64,000 nt of DNA from positions 186,001 to 250,000 of the forward strand of contig NZ_CP126742.1 of NCBI RefSeq assembly GCF_030246945.1, read 5' to 3'. This document shows positions 45,671-54,014 of this stretch, piece by piece (position 1 is the stretch's first letter; each line of letters opens with the position of its first letter). Origin of the DNA: Microbacterium sp. zg-Y1090. GTDB lineage: Bacteria > Actinomycetota > Actinomycetes > Actinomycetales > Microbacteriaceae. Both the position numbers and the translations under genes were made by a program. The notes under the pieces are model-generated. The model made no database searches. It was not told where the DNA came from and saw only the letters and a list, made by a program, of their open reading frames with translations.

Positions 45671-46858
45671 ATGACGACCGCCCCCTTGCGGGTCGCGCTG
45701 ATCGGCACCGGGTTCATGGGGCGAATGCACGCCCACGCCTGGCGCACCGCGCACCGCTTCTTCGACCTGCCGCTGACGCCGGAGCCTGCCCTGCTGGTCG
45801 GCCGCGACCCGCAGCGCACCGCGGAGGCGGCCGACCGGCTCGGGTTCGCCGAGGCCGCCACCGACTGGCGTGCCGCGATCGAGCGCGAGGACATCGACCT
45901 GGTCGACATCTGCACCCCCGGGGACACGCACGCCGAGATCGCGCTGGCCGCGCTCGCCGCGGGCAAGCACGTGCTGTGCGAGAAGCCGCTGGCCAACGAC
46001 GTGGTGCAAGCGGACCGCATGGTGGCGGCCGCCGAGCGGGCCGCCGCCGCCGGAGTCGTCAGCATGTGCGGCTTCAGCTACCGCCGCACGCCGGCGCTGT
46101 CGCTCGCGCGGCGTCTCATCGAGGACGGGCGCATCGGACAGGTGCGGCATGTGCGGGCGCAGTACCTGCAGGACTGGCTGAGCGATCCGGATGCGCCCTT
46201 CACCTGGCGCCTCGACCGCGACCGGGCGGGCTCCGGCACCCTGGGCGACATCGGAGCCCACAGCATCGACACCGCGCAGTGGCTGACCGGCGACGACATC
46301 GTGGGCGTCTCCGCGATGCTGCGCACCTTCGTCGAGACCCGTCCCGTGCTCGAGGAGCAGGTCGGCCTCGGCGGCCGCGCCTCGGCGGAGGCTCCCCGCC
46401 GCGACGTCACCGTCGACGACGCGGCCGCGTTCACCGCCCGCTTCGGCTCGGGGGCGCTCGGCGTCTTCGAGGCGACGCGGCTGGCGACGGGCCACCGCAA
46501 CTCCAACCGCATCGAGATCAACGGCGACCGCGGCTCGATCGCGTTCGACTTCCGGGCGATGAACGAGCTGGACTTCTACGACGCCACCGATCCCGCCGGC
46601 GAGCAGGGATTCCGTCGCATCCAGGCCAACGAGCCCGAGCATCCCTACGCCGACGCCTGGTGGCCCGCCGGCCACGGTCTCGGGTACGAGCACCTGTTCA
46701 CCCACCAGATCGTCGACCTCGTGCGTGCGATCTCGGACGGGACCGCGGTGGCGCCGACCTTTGCCGACGCCGCCCGCGTGCAGCGGGTGCTGGCCGCCGT
46801 CGAGCACAGCGCCGCACGCGACAGCCGGTACGTCACCGTCGAAGGAGAAACCGCATGA
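45671..46858 (+). CDS. Gfo/Idh/MocA family oxidoreductase A, locus 1
   Basis: NAD(P)-dependent sugar dehydrogenase of 395 residues. The Rossmann part begins VALIGTGFMGRMHAHAWR; the family's catalytic EKP motif is in HVLCEKPLANDVVQAD; the C-terminal sheet domain contains LGDIGAHSIDTAQWLTGDD with the substrate-binding Asp and His. It may oxidise a glycosyl C3 hydroxyl, as ThuB and related enzymes do. Its stop overlaps the ThuA start (ATGA, 46855-46858). Confidence 0.9.
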   Translation: MTTAPLRVALIGTGFMGRMHAHAWRTAHRFFDLPLTPEPALLVGRDPQRTAEAADRLGFAEAATDWRAAIEREDIDLVDICTPGDTHAEIALAALAAGKHVLCEKPLANDVVQADRMVAAAERAAAAGVVSMCGFSYRRTPALSLARRLIEDGRIGQVRHVRAQYLQDWLSDPDAPFTWRLDRDRAGSGTLGDIGAHSIDTAQWLTGDDIVGVSAMLRTFVETRPVLEEQVGLGGRASAEAPRRDVTVDDAAAFTARFGSGALGVFEATRLATGHRNSNRIEINGDRGSIAFDFRAMNELDFYDATDPAGEQGFRRIQANEPEHPYADAWWPAGHGLGYEHLFTHQIVDLVRAISDGTAVAPTFADAARVQRVLAAVEHSAARDSRYVTVEGETA

Positions 46859-47562
46859 CCGCACGCACCGCACTCGTCGTCCGGGGCGGGTGGGAGGGCC
46901 ACCACCCGGTCGAGGCCACCGACCTGTTCCTCCCCTTCCTCGAGCGCAGCGGGTTCGACGTGCGGGTCGAAGAATCCAACGAGATCTACGCCGACGAGGA
47001 GGTCATGGCATCCACCGATCTGATCCTGCAGTCGGTGACGATGTCCGAGATCTCCCGCGAAGCCTTCGCCGGCGTGAAGGCGGCGGTGGAGCGCGGCACC
47101 GGGCTGGCCGGCTGGCACGGTGGCATCGCCGACTCGTATCGCAACAGCTCCGACTACCTGCAGCTCGTCGGCGGCCAGTTCGCGACGCACCCGTCGAAGC
47201 ATCCGGATCAGTGCTCCGGCGACGAGTCCGACAACTTCCTGCCGTACACCGTCGAACTCACCGACCTCGGCCGTGAGCACGAGATCATGGCGGGGCTCGA
47301 CGACTTCACCCTGCACACCGAGCAGTACTGGGTGCTGCACGACGACCTCATCGACGTGCTGGCCACCACCACGCACCCGGTGCAGCCCTACCACCCGTGG
47401 CACCGGCCGATCACGTCCCCCGCGGTGTGGACCCGGCTGTGGGGTCGGGGGCGCATCTTCGTCGCCACCCCCGGGCACAGCCTGGATGTGCTGCAGGACG
47501 ACAACGTCCGCACGATCATCGAGAGGGGCCTGCTGTGGGCCAGCCGCACGGAATCGGCATAA
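46855..47562 (+). CDS. ThuA-like domain protein, locus 1
   Basis: Protein of 235 residues with the ThuA/glutamine-amidotransferase-like fold. Landmarks are VVRGGWEGHHPVEATDLFLPFLE, LAGWHGGIADSYRNSSDYLQLVGGQFATHPSKHPDQ and HEIMAGLDDFTLHTEQYWVLHDD. ThuA and the Gfo/Idh protein ThuB together catabolise trehalose-type disaccharides in rhizobia through 3-keto intermediates. Here the gene lies between two Gfo/Idh genes, overlapping both (4 bases with the first, 28 bases with the second). The role is inferred from that pairing. Confidence 0.9.
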   Translation: MTARTALVVRGGWEGHHPVEATDLFLPFLERSGFDVRVEESNEIYADEEVMASTDLILQSVTMSEISREAFAGVKAAVERGTGLAGWHGGIADSYRNSSDYLQLVGGQFATHPSKHPDQCSGDESDNFLPYTVELTDLGREHEIMAGLDDFTLHTEQYWVLHDDLIDVLATTTHPVQPYHPWHRPITSPAVWTRLWGRGRIFVATPGHSLDVLQDDNVRTIIERGLLWASRTESA

Positions 47563-48620
47563 TCGGGCTCGGCGTCATCTCCCGGCAGTACCTCGACACC
47601 CTCGCGGGCGTCGACAGCGTGCGCATCACTGCGGTCGCCGATCTGGATGCCGAACGGGCCGCAGCGGTGGCGGACGAGATCCCCGGATGCCGGGCGCTCA
47701 CCGTCGACGAGCTGCTGGCCGACCCGGCCGTCGACACCGTCATCAATCTCACGATCCCCGCCGCGCACGCCGAGATCGCGCTCGCCGCGCTCGCCGCGGG
47801 CAAGGGCGTCTACGGGGAGAAGCCGCTCGCGGCGACGCTCACCCAAGCCACGGCGATGAGGGATGCCGCCGGCGACCGGTGGCTCGGGGGAGCGCCCGAC
47901 ACCGTGCTCGGCACCGGCATCCAGACCGCGCGCGCCGCCGTCGAGGCCGGCGACATCGGCCGCCCCGTCTCGGCGGCGGCGACCTGGGTCTCGGGCGGCC
48001 ACGAGTCGTGGCATCCGCACCCCGACTTCTACTACCGCGACGGCGGGGGGCCGCTGTTCGACATGGGGCCGTACTACCTCACGTCGCTCGTGCACCTGCT
48101 CGGCCCGGTCGTGCGGGTCAGCGGCGCGTCATCGCGCACCCGCGACACGCGCCGGATCGGCTCGGGTCCCCGTGCGGGCGAGATCATCCCCGTGGAGATC
48201 GACACCCACGTCACCGGCGTGCTCGAGCACGACGGCGGCGCGCTGTCGACGGTGACCTTCAGCTTCGACGCCGTCGGGTCGACCGCAGCGCCGATCGAGG
48301 TGCACGGCGAGGAGGGGTCGCTGAGCGTTCCCGACCCGAACACGTTCGCCGGCGATGTGCGCGTGCGCCGCCGCGGCGAGGCGGACTGGACGACGCTGCC
48401 CGCCGCGGCCGGATACGTCGGCGCGGGGCGCGGGATCGGCGTCATCGATCACGTGCGCGACGGCGAGGGGCGCGCGAGCGGTGAACTCGCCCTGCACGTG
48501 CTCGAGATCATGACCGCGCTCATCGACTCCGCGCACACCGGTGAGCGCGTCACGCTCACCACGACCGCGCGGCGTCCGTCGCTCGTTCCGCTCACCGCGC
48601 AGGAGGACTGGCGCCGCTGA
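47535..48620 (+). CDS. Gfo/Idh/MocA family oxidoreductase B, locus 1
   Basis: Second sugar dehydrogenase of the locus, 361 residues. It starts GIIGLGVISRQYLDTLAG, has VYGEKPLAATLTQA as EKP motif and FDMGPYYLTSLVHLLGPVVRVSG in the substrate domain. It is not a close copy of the first Gfo/Idh protein, so the two probably act on different intermediates or in opposite directions. GTG 47535 lies inside the ThuA gene after GAGAGG; it overlaps ThuA by 28 bases. Last gene of the operon. Confidence 0.88.
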   Translation: MGQPHGIGIIGLGVISRQYLDTLAGVDSVRITAVADLDAERAAAVADEIPGCRALTVDELLADPAVDTVINLTIPAAHAEIALAALAAGKGVYGEKPLAATLTQATAMRDAAGDRWLGGAPDTVLGTGIQTARAAVEAGDIGRPVSAAATWVSGGHESWHPHPDFYYRDGGGPLFDMGPYYLTSLVHLLGPVVRVSGASSRTRDTRRIGSGPRAGEIIPVEIDTHVTGVLEHDGGALSTVTFSFDAVGSTAAPIEVHGEEGSLSVPDPNTFAGDVRVRRRGEADWTTLPAAAGYVGAGRGIGVIDHVRDGEGRASGELALHVLEIMTALIDSAHTGERVTLTTTARRPSLVPLTAQEDWRR

Positions 48621-48648
48621 CGGCAGCGGTGCGCGTGCGCGCCGGCCG

Positions 48649-48702
48649 CGAGCGCTGCGAGCGCTGCGAGTGCTGCGAGCGCTGCGAGCGCTGCGAGCGC
48701 TG
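48649..48702. repeat. 9-bp tandem array, six copies
   Basis: Unit CGAGCGCTG, six copies in a row, one with a single T substitution. It begins 28 bases after the Gfo/Idh stop and runs directly into a 59-bp hairpin element. Confidence 0.9.
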
Positions 48703-48761
48703 CTCCGGTGTCGCGAATGGTGGGTGGCGTGCGCGGGGATTGTGCGGAAGTGACACCGGAG
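48703..48761. repeat. 59-bp hairpin element, copy 3
   Basis: Bounded by CTCCGGTGTC (48703-48712) and its complement GACACCGGAG (48752-48761). It is 59 bases and shares TGTGCGGA and GTGACAC with the copies at 37 kb. The 436-base gap 48621-49056 consists mainly of this element, the tandem arrays and G/C-rich filler. Confidence 0.85.
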
Positions 48762-48797
48762 TCGCGCGTCGCGGTCCCGGGCGCGACGATCGGCGGG

Positions 48798-48920
48798 TGC
48801 GGCCGTGTGCGCGCTGCCCGGGTGGCGCGAATGGCGGGTGCGGCCGTGTGTGCGCTGCTCGGGTGACGCGAATGGCGGGTGTGGCCGTGTGCGCGCTGCT
48901 CGGGTGTCGCGAATGGCGGG
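48798..48920. repeat. 41-bp tandem array, three copies
   Basis: Three 41-base units at 48798, 48839 and 48880, about 90% identical. Each contains GGCGCGAATGGCGGG or a close variant, the left half of the 59-bp hairpin element, so the array looks like an expansion of that half. The third unit continues into element copy 4. Confidence 0.85.
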
Positions 48921-48957
48921 TGCGACGGGCGGGCATGGTGCGAAAGTGACACCGGAG
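48899..48957. repeat. 59-bp hairpin element, copy 4
   Basis: Begins CTCGGGTGTC (48899) and ends GACACCGGAG (48957), once more exactly 59 bases. It has a degenerate left arm but keeps AAGTGACAC on the right. Confidence 0.75.
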
Positions 48958-49056
48958 CGGCTCCGCGGGAGCGGGCGCGGGGCGGCTCCGCGGGCGCGCG
49001 GGCGCGGCGGGGCTCCGCGGGAGCGGGCGCGGGGCGCGGGCAGGCGACCCCTCGGC

Positions 49057-50571
49057 TCAGCGCACGCCCTTCATGAGCCGCAGCACGGGCCGCGCGAACA
49101 CCAGCAGCAGGACGCCCACGCCGATCGCGATGAAGCCGAGGGTCGAGAAGTAGGGCACCTCATTGTCGGGGTCGTAGTACTCCGCCAGCAGGCCCGAGAT
49201 CGCGGTGCCCAGCGCCACCGACAGGAAGAACAGCGCGACCATCTGGGTGTGGAAGCGCGCGGGCGCGAGCTTCGTCGTCACCGAGAGGCCCACCGGCGAC
49301 AGCAGCAGCTCGGCCACCGTGAACACCAGCAGGATGCCGACCATCGCCAGCAGCGGCGTCGACCCCGCCCCGCCGCCCGCGAAGGGGAGGAACAGCAGGA
49401 ACGCCGCGCCCATGATCATCACGCCCAGGCCGAACTTCACCGGGGTGGAGGGCTGACGGGTGCCGAGCTTCGTCCACAGCCATGCGAAGACGCCCGACAG
49501 GATGATGATGAAGATCGGGTTGATGGACTGCACCCACGGCACCGGCATCTCCCAGCCGAAGAGGTCGCGGTTGAGCTTGACGTCGGCGTAGATCGTCACG
49601 ACCGTGAACTGCTGCTGGTACAGCGACCAGAACGCCACCGAGGTGACGAACAGCGGCATGAACCCCCACACCCGGCTGCGCTCGACGGCGTCGATATGCC
49701 GGCTCGAGAGGATGACGACGAAGTACGCGATCGTCGCCGCCACCGTCGTGATGATCACGATGAGGGAGAGGTTGTCGGCGCGGATCACCCCGACGAGCAC
49801 CAGCAGGACGATCGTCACGACCGCCGCCGCGGCGATGCCGCCGACGAGCCCGTAGCGGCTGCGCGGCAGCGGGTTCGCCACGCGTCGGGACGCGGCGGGC
49901 AGGGATTTGCGCCCGAACGAGTACTGGAGGAGGCCGAGCGCCATGCCGACGGCGGCGAGTCCGAAGCCCCAGTGGAAGCCGAGCGTCGACTGCAGCAGCC
50001 CGGTCAGCAGGGGGCCGGCCAGCGCGCCCAGGTTGATGCCGAGGTAGAACAGCGAGAACCCGGCATCCCGCCGGGGATCGTCCTTGCGGTACAGCGTTCC
50101 CACCACGCTCGTGGCGTTGGCCTTGAGGCCCCCCGACCCCAGCGCGATGAGAATGAGGCCGACGCCCACCCCGAGGAATCCGGGGATCAGGGCGAGGGCC
50201 ACGTGCCCGGCGACGATGACGATCGCGCTGTAGAACAGCACCCGCTCCGAGCCGAGGATGCGGTCGGCGATCCACGCCCCGAGGATCGTCGAGAGGTACA
50301 CCGAACCGCCGTAGGCCCCCACGATGCCCGCCGCCACGGCGCGGTCGAGTCCCAGCCCGCCGTCGGTCGCCGAGTAGTACAGGTAGATGAGCAGGATGCC
50401 CTGCATGCCGTAGAAGCTGAACCGCTCCCACATCTCCACACCGAAGATGTGCGCGAGGGCCCAGGGCTGCCCGAAGAACCGGCTGTCGCGGTCGCCGTTG
50501 TCGCCTTCGGCGACCTCGACCGGCCCCGTCGGAGGGCCGACCGGAACCTGCTCAGGCTCGTGCGCGCTCAT
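49057..50571 (-). CDS. POT family peptide transporter (MFS, DtpT-type)
   Basis: Proton-coupled di/tripeptide importer of 504 residues with 12 to 14 helices. The first helix carries the family's ExxER motif in FGVEMWERFSFYGMQGILLIYL; later FSLFYLGINLGALAGPLLTGLL and INPIFIIILSGVFAWLW are PTR2 signatures. Substrates are di- and tripeptides. TACCCT is 7 bases before the ATG. It lies downstream of and on the same strand as the DHA2 exporter, with 17 bases between. Confidence 0.92.
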   Translation of the reverse strand: MSAHEPEQVPVGPPTGPVEVAEGDNGDRDSRFFGQPWALAHIFGVEMWERFSFYGMQGILLIYLYYSATDGGLGLDRAVAAGIVGAYGGSVYLSTILGAWIADRILGSERVLFYSAIVIVAGHVALALIPGFLGVGVGLILIALGSGGLKANATSVVGTLYRKDDPRRDAGFSLFYLGINLGALAGPLLTGLLQSTLGFHWGFGLAAVGMALGLLQYSFGRKSLPAASRRVANPLPRSRYGLVGGIAAAAVVTIVLLVLVGVIRADNLSLIVIITTVAATIAYFVVILSSRHIDAVERSRVWGFMPLFVTSVAFWSLYQQQFTVVTIYADVKLNRDLFGWEMPVPWVQSINPIFIIILSGVFAWLWTKLGTRQPSTPVKFGLGVMIMGAAFLLFLPFAGGGAGSTPLLAMVGILLVFTVAELLLSPVGLSVTTKLAPARFHTQMVALFFLSVALGTAISGLLAEYYDPDNEVPYFSTLGFIAIGVGVLLLVFARPVLRLMKGVR

Positions 50572-50588
50572 GCGCCCAAGGGTAGACC

Positions 50589-52022
50589 TCAGCGAGGCAG
50601 AGAGGGATGGGGTTCGCGCGCAGGGCGTTGGGGGATGAACAGGGCGAGTACCAAGGCCACCACTGCGGCGGCGCCGCCCAGCACGAACGCGACGTCGAAG
50701 GCGGATGCCGTCGGCACCTGCGTGCCGCCCTGTGTGACCGACAGGCTCGCCAGGACCGCGCCGATGACCGCCGCGGCCACGCTGGTGCCGAGGGAGCGGA
50801 AGAGGGCGTTGAGCCCGTTGGAGGCTCCCGTCTCGTTCTGCGGCACGCTGCGCATGATCAGCATCGGCATGCTCGCGTAACCGAAGCCGATCCCGACGCC
50901 GACCAGCAGGTTCGCCACCAGGATGTGCCACACCTCGGAGGAGAACAGCAGCGTGAACCCGTACGCGACGATGAGCGCGATCGCGCCGAGCACAAGCAGC
51001 AGCCGCGGACCGACGGTGCGCGCCAAACGTCCCGAGTAGGGGGAGAGGACCATCATCACCAGGCCCGCGGGCGCGATCACCAGGCTGGCGCTCAGCAGCG
51101 ACAGGCCGAAACCGGCCGGCGCGGGCAGCTCGAGGAGCTGCGGATAGGCCACGTTCGAGGCGAACAGGGAGAACCCCATCGCGAGGGAGGCGATGTTGGT
51201 GAGCAGCACCGGGCGGCGCGCGGCCACCCGCAGGTCCAGCAGCGGCTCGGCGATGCGCAGCTCGTACCAGCCCCAGACCAGCAGCACCGCGCCACCTCCC
51301 AGGCCGCAGGCCAGCACGGCCGGAGAGGTCCAGCCCCACTCGTTCCCCCGTGAGACCGCCAGCAGCACGCCCGTGAGACCGACCGCGAGTCCCGCCGCGC
51401 CGACGTAGTCGAAGCGGCCCGCCGTGCGCAGCACGCTCACCGGCACGATCCAGACCACCAGCACGAAGACCGCGACCCCCAGGCCGGCTGCCAGCCAGAA
51501 CAGGGCGTGCCAGTCGCTGTACTGCGTGACCAGGGCGCTCAGCGGCATGCCGAGAGCGCCGCCCACGCCCATGGTCGCGCTGATCAGCGCGATCGCGGCA
51601 TCCACCCGGTCTTCGTGCAGCACGTCCCGCAGGATCGAGATCGCCAACGGCACGACTCCGGTGACGGCTCCCTGCAGCGCGCGGCCGACGATGACCCCGA
51701 TGATCTCGGTGGACAGCGCGGCGACGACCGAGCCGAGCACCAGCACGCCCAGCAGCACCAGCACGATGCGACGTTTGCCGTACATATCGCCCAGCCGCCC
51801 GGCGATGGGGGTGACGACCGCGGCTGCCAGCAGGGTCGCCGTGACCACCCACGCGGTGTCCTCGCGGCTGGCGTCGAGCAGTTCGGGCAGCTTTGCCTGG
51901 ATCGGCACGACGAGCGTGAACATGAACGAGGATGCCAGGCCCGCCAGCGCCAGCACCGCGACGATCGCTCCCTGGCGGGGCATGCGGGTGAGGCGCCGAC
52001 GTGCGTCCTCTTCCCGGCCCAT
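50589..52022 (-). CDS. DHA2-type MFS drug exporter (EmrB/QacA family)
   Basis: Membrane exporter of 477 residues with about 14 spans. Motif A between helices 2 and 3 is GRLGDMYGKRR and motif C-like GMPLSALVTQYSDWHALFWL lies in helix 5. Such proteins pump drugs, dyes or metabolites with a proton. TAGCCT lies 6 bases before the ATG on the minus strand. Divergent from the GNAT gene. A GNAT/NSAR pair follows, but a link is not implied. Confidence 0.9.
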   Translation of the reverse strand: MGREEDARRRLTRMPRQGAIVAVLALAGLASSFMFTLVVPIQAKLPELLDASREDTAWVVTATLLAAAVVTPIAGRLGDMYGKRRIVLVLLGVLVLGSVVAALSTEIIGVIVGRALQGAVTGVVPLAISILRDVLHEDRVDAAIALISATMGVGGALGMPLSALVTQYSDWHALFWLAAGLGVAVFVLVVWIVPVSVLRTAGRFDYVGAAGLAVGLTGVLLAVSRGNEWGWTSPAVLACGLGGGAVLLVWGWYELRIAEPLLDLRVAARRPVLLTNIASLAMGFSLFASNVAYPQLLELPAPAGFGLSLLSASLVIAPAGLVMMVLSPYSGRLARTVGPRLLLVLGAIALIVAYGFTLLFSSEVWHILVANLLVGVGIGFGYASMPMLIMRSVPQNETGASNGLNALFRSLGTSVAAAVIGAVLASLSVTQGGTQVPTASAFDVAFVLGGAAAVVALVLALFIPQRPAREPHPSLPR

Positions 52023-52079
52023 CCGTCAAGGCTACTGCCGCCCGTGCAGGCTCGGCCCGTCCGGTCCTAAGGTGAGGGC

Positions 52080-52799
52080 ATGGCCGATCTCAACAGCCTC
52101 ATCGCCCCCTCCGGGATCGGGATCCGCGAGCTCGAGACCGTGGATGAGGTCTTCACCGCCGCCCAGGTGCTCTCCGACGTCTGGGACGGGGACAGCGACG
52201 CGATGCCGCCGAACCTGCTGCGGGCGCTCGCCCACTCCGGCAACTACGCCGTCGGGATCTACGACGGCGACCTCATGGTCGGGGCGTCGGTGGCGTTCTT
52301 CGCCGCGCCGGGGGAGCGTTCGATGCACTCGCACGTCACCGGTCTGCTGGCCGGGTACCGCGGCCAGGGGCTCGGCCGGCTGCTCAAGCAGCACCAGCGC
52401 GACTGGGCGTTCGACCGCGGCGTTGGGCACATCACGTGGACCTTCGATCCGCTGATCGCCCGCAACGCCCACTTCAACCTCTCCGTGCTGGGCGCGCGCG
52501 TCACCGAGTATCTGGTCGACCACTACGGCCCCATGGACGACGGCGTCAACCGCGGCGACGAGACCGACCGGTTGATGGCGTCGTGGGCGCTCGCGGCCCC
52601 GGCCCCCTCGCCTGCCCCCGACGCCGTGGTGGCGACGGTCGCCGTGCCGCGCGACATCGAACGGCTGCGCCGGGAGACGCCCGCCGAGGCTGCGGCGTGG
52701 CGGCTGCGGGTGCGCGAGCAGTTCGCCGAGCACACCGCTTTCGGCTTCGTTGTCGGCGGCTTCGACGACACGGCGGGGTATCTGTTCGTGCGCAGATGA
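52080..52799 (+). CDS. GNAT family acyltransferase (COG3375-like, N-succinyltransferase candidate)
   Basis: Acyl-CoA:amine transferase of 239 residues. The CoA-binding motif A is LLAGYRGQGLGRLLKQHQRDWAFDRG, followed by the diagnostic HITWTFDPLIARNAHFNLSVLGARVTEYLVDHYG. That second motif is the hallmark of the COG3375 group, which sits next to OSBS/NSAR genes in other bacteria and there acts as a succinyl-CoA:D-amino-acid N-succinyltransferase. TAAGGT is 6 bases before the ATG. 65 bases before the NSAR-type gene. Confidence 0.85.
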   Translation: MADLNSLIAPSGIGIRELETVDEVFTAAQVLSDVWDGDSDAMPPNLLRALAHSGNYAVGIYDGDLMVGASVAFFAAPGERSMHSHVTGLLAGYRGQGLGRLLKQHQRDWAFDRGVGHITWTFDPLIARNAHFNLSVLGARVTEYLVDHYGPMDDGVNRGDETDRLMASWALAAPAPSPAPDAVVATVAVPRDIERLRRETPAEAAAWRLRVREQFAEHTAFGFVVGGFDDTAGYLFVRR

Positions 52800-52864
52800 G
52801 GCCGGCCCCGCCGCGCTCCCGCCTCGCCTGTCCCGGCTGCCCGGGCGCCCGCTAGCCTGAGCGC

Positions 52865-53998
52865 ATGCCCATCGCCACCCCCGCGGCATCCGTCGCCCTC
52901 GAAGGCATCGAGCTGCGCGTGCTGCGGATGCCGCTGGTCTCACCGTTCACCACCTCGTTCGGCACCGAGACCGAGCGCGAGGTGATCGTGGTGAGGGCGC
53001 TGACGGCCGACGGCGACGGGTGGGGAGAGATCGTCACCCAGCAGGCGCCGCTGTACTCGAGCGAGTACACGCAGGGTGCGTGGGATGTGACGCTGCGCTG
53101 GCTGGGTCCGGCGCTGCTGGACCGGGGCACGCTCGCGCCCGAAGAGGTCGCCGGCGTTCTGCAGCCGTTCAAGGGCCACCGCATGGCCAAGGCGGGGCTG
53201 GAGCTGGCCGTGCTCGATGCGAGCCTGCGTGCGCAGGGGCGGCCGCTGGGCGCGTACCTCGGCGCGACGCGCGACCGGGTGCCCAGCGGAGTGTCGGTCG
53301 GCATCCAGCGCGACCCCGCCGCGCTCGTCGACGCGGTCGGGGAGTACCTCGACGCCGGCTACGTGCGCATCAAGATCAAGATCAAGCCCGGGCGCGATGT
53401 CGGTGACACCGCCGCGGTGCGCGACGCGTTCGGCACGATCCCGCTGCAGGTCGATGCCAACTCCGCCTACACGCTCGCCGACGTGGACACCCTCGTCGAA
53501 CTCGACCGGTTCGACCTGCTGCTGATCGAGCAGCCGTTGCAGGAAGACGACCTCGTCGACCACGCCGTGCTCGCCGGGCGGCTGCGCACGCCGCTGTGCC
53601 TCGATGAATCGATCGTGTCGCTCAAGGCCGCGCAGGACGCGCGCGCGCTGGGTGCGGCATCCGTCATCAACATCAAGGCGGGCCGGGTCGGCGGCTACCT
53701 CGAGGCCGTCGCCATCCACGACCTCTGCCGCGGCGACGACATCCCGGTGTGGTGCGGCGGCATGCTCGAGACCGGCATCGGCCGCGCGGCCAACGCGGCG
53801 CTCGCGGCGCTTCCCGGGTTCACACTGCCCGGCGACGTGTCCGCGTCCGACCGCTTCTACCCCCGCGACATCGTCATCGACCCGATCGTGCTCGAGGACG
53901 GCCACGTGCGCGTGCCCACCGGCCCGGGGATCGGGATCGAGATCGACCCGGTGGCGCTCGAGGACTTCACCGTCGCCCGCGAGACGCTGCGGCGGTAG
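52865..53998 (+). CDS. menC: Enolase-superfamily enzyme: o-succinylbenzoate synthase / N-succinylamino acid racemase
   Basis: Barrel enzyme of 377 residues of the OSBS/NSAR subgroup. The catalytic lysines are in RIKIKIKPG (Lys170-x-Lys172), the metal ligands are Asp197 (QVDANSAY), Glu222 (LLIEQPLQ) and Asp247 (LCLDES), and the second catalytic Lys is 271 (INIKAGRVGGY). The spacing Asp-Glu-Asp-Lys is 25, 25 and 24, as in Amycolatopsis NSAR. With the GNAT gene beside it and no menaquinone gene in the window, racemisation of N-succinylamino acids is as likely as menaquinone synthesis; the two activities share one active site. TAGCCT is 6 bases before the ATG. Confidence 0.9.
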   Translation: MPIATPAASVALEGIELRVLRMPLVSPFTTSFGTETEREVIVVRALTADGDGWGEIVTQQAPLYSSEYTQGAWDVTLRWLGPALLDRGTLAPEEVAGVLQPFKGHRMAKAGLELAVLDASLRAQGRPLGAYLGATRDRVPSGVSVGIQRDPAALVDAVGEYLDAGYVRIKIKIKPGRDVGDTAAVRDAFGTIPLQVDANSAYTLADVDTLVELDRFDLLLIEQPLQEDDLVDHAVLAGRLRTPLCLDESIVSLKAAQDARALGAASVINIKAGRVGGYLEAVAIHDLCRGDDIPVWCGGMLETGIGRAANAALAALPGFTLPGDVSASDRFYPRDIVIDPIVLEDGHVRVPTGPGIGIEIDPVALEDFTVARETLRR

Positions 53999-54014
53999 CG
54001 GGCAGGCCGACGCC

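Noticed and set aside
49057..52029. 990-residue open frame that would fuse two transporters
   Set aside because: The POT part starts at 50571. The upstream 480 residues run in another frame through the DHA2 exporter and are Arg/Gly-rich noise.
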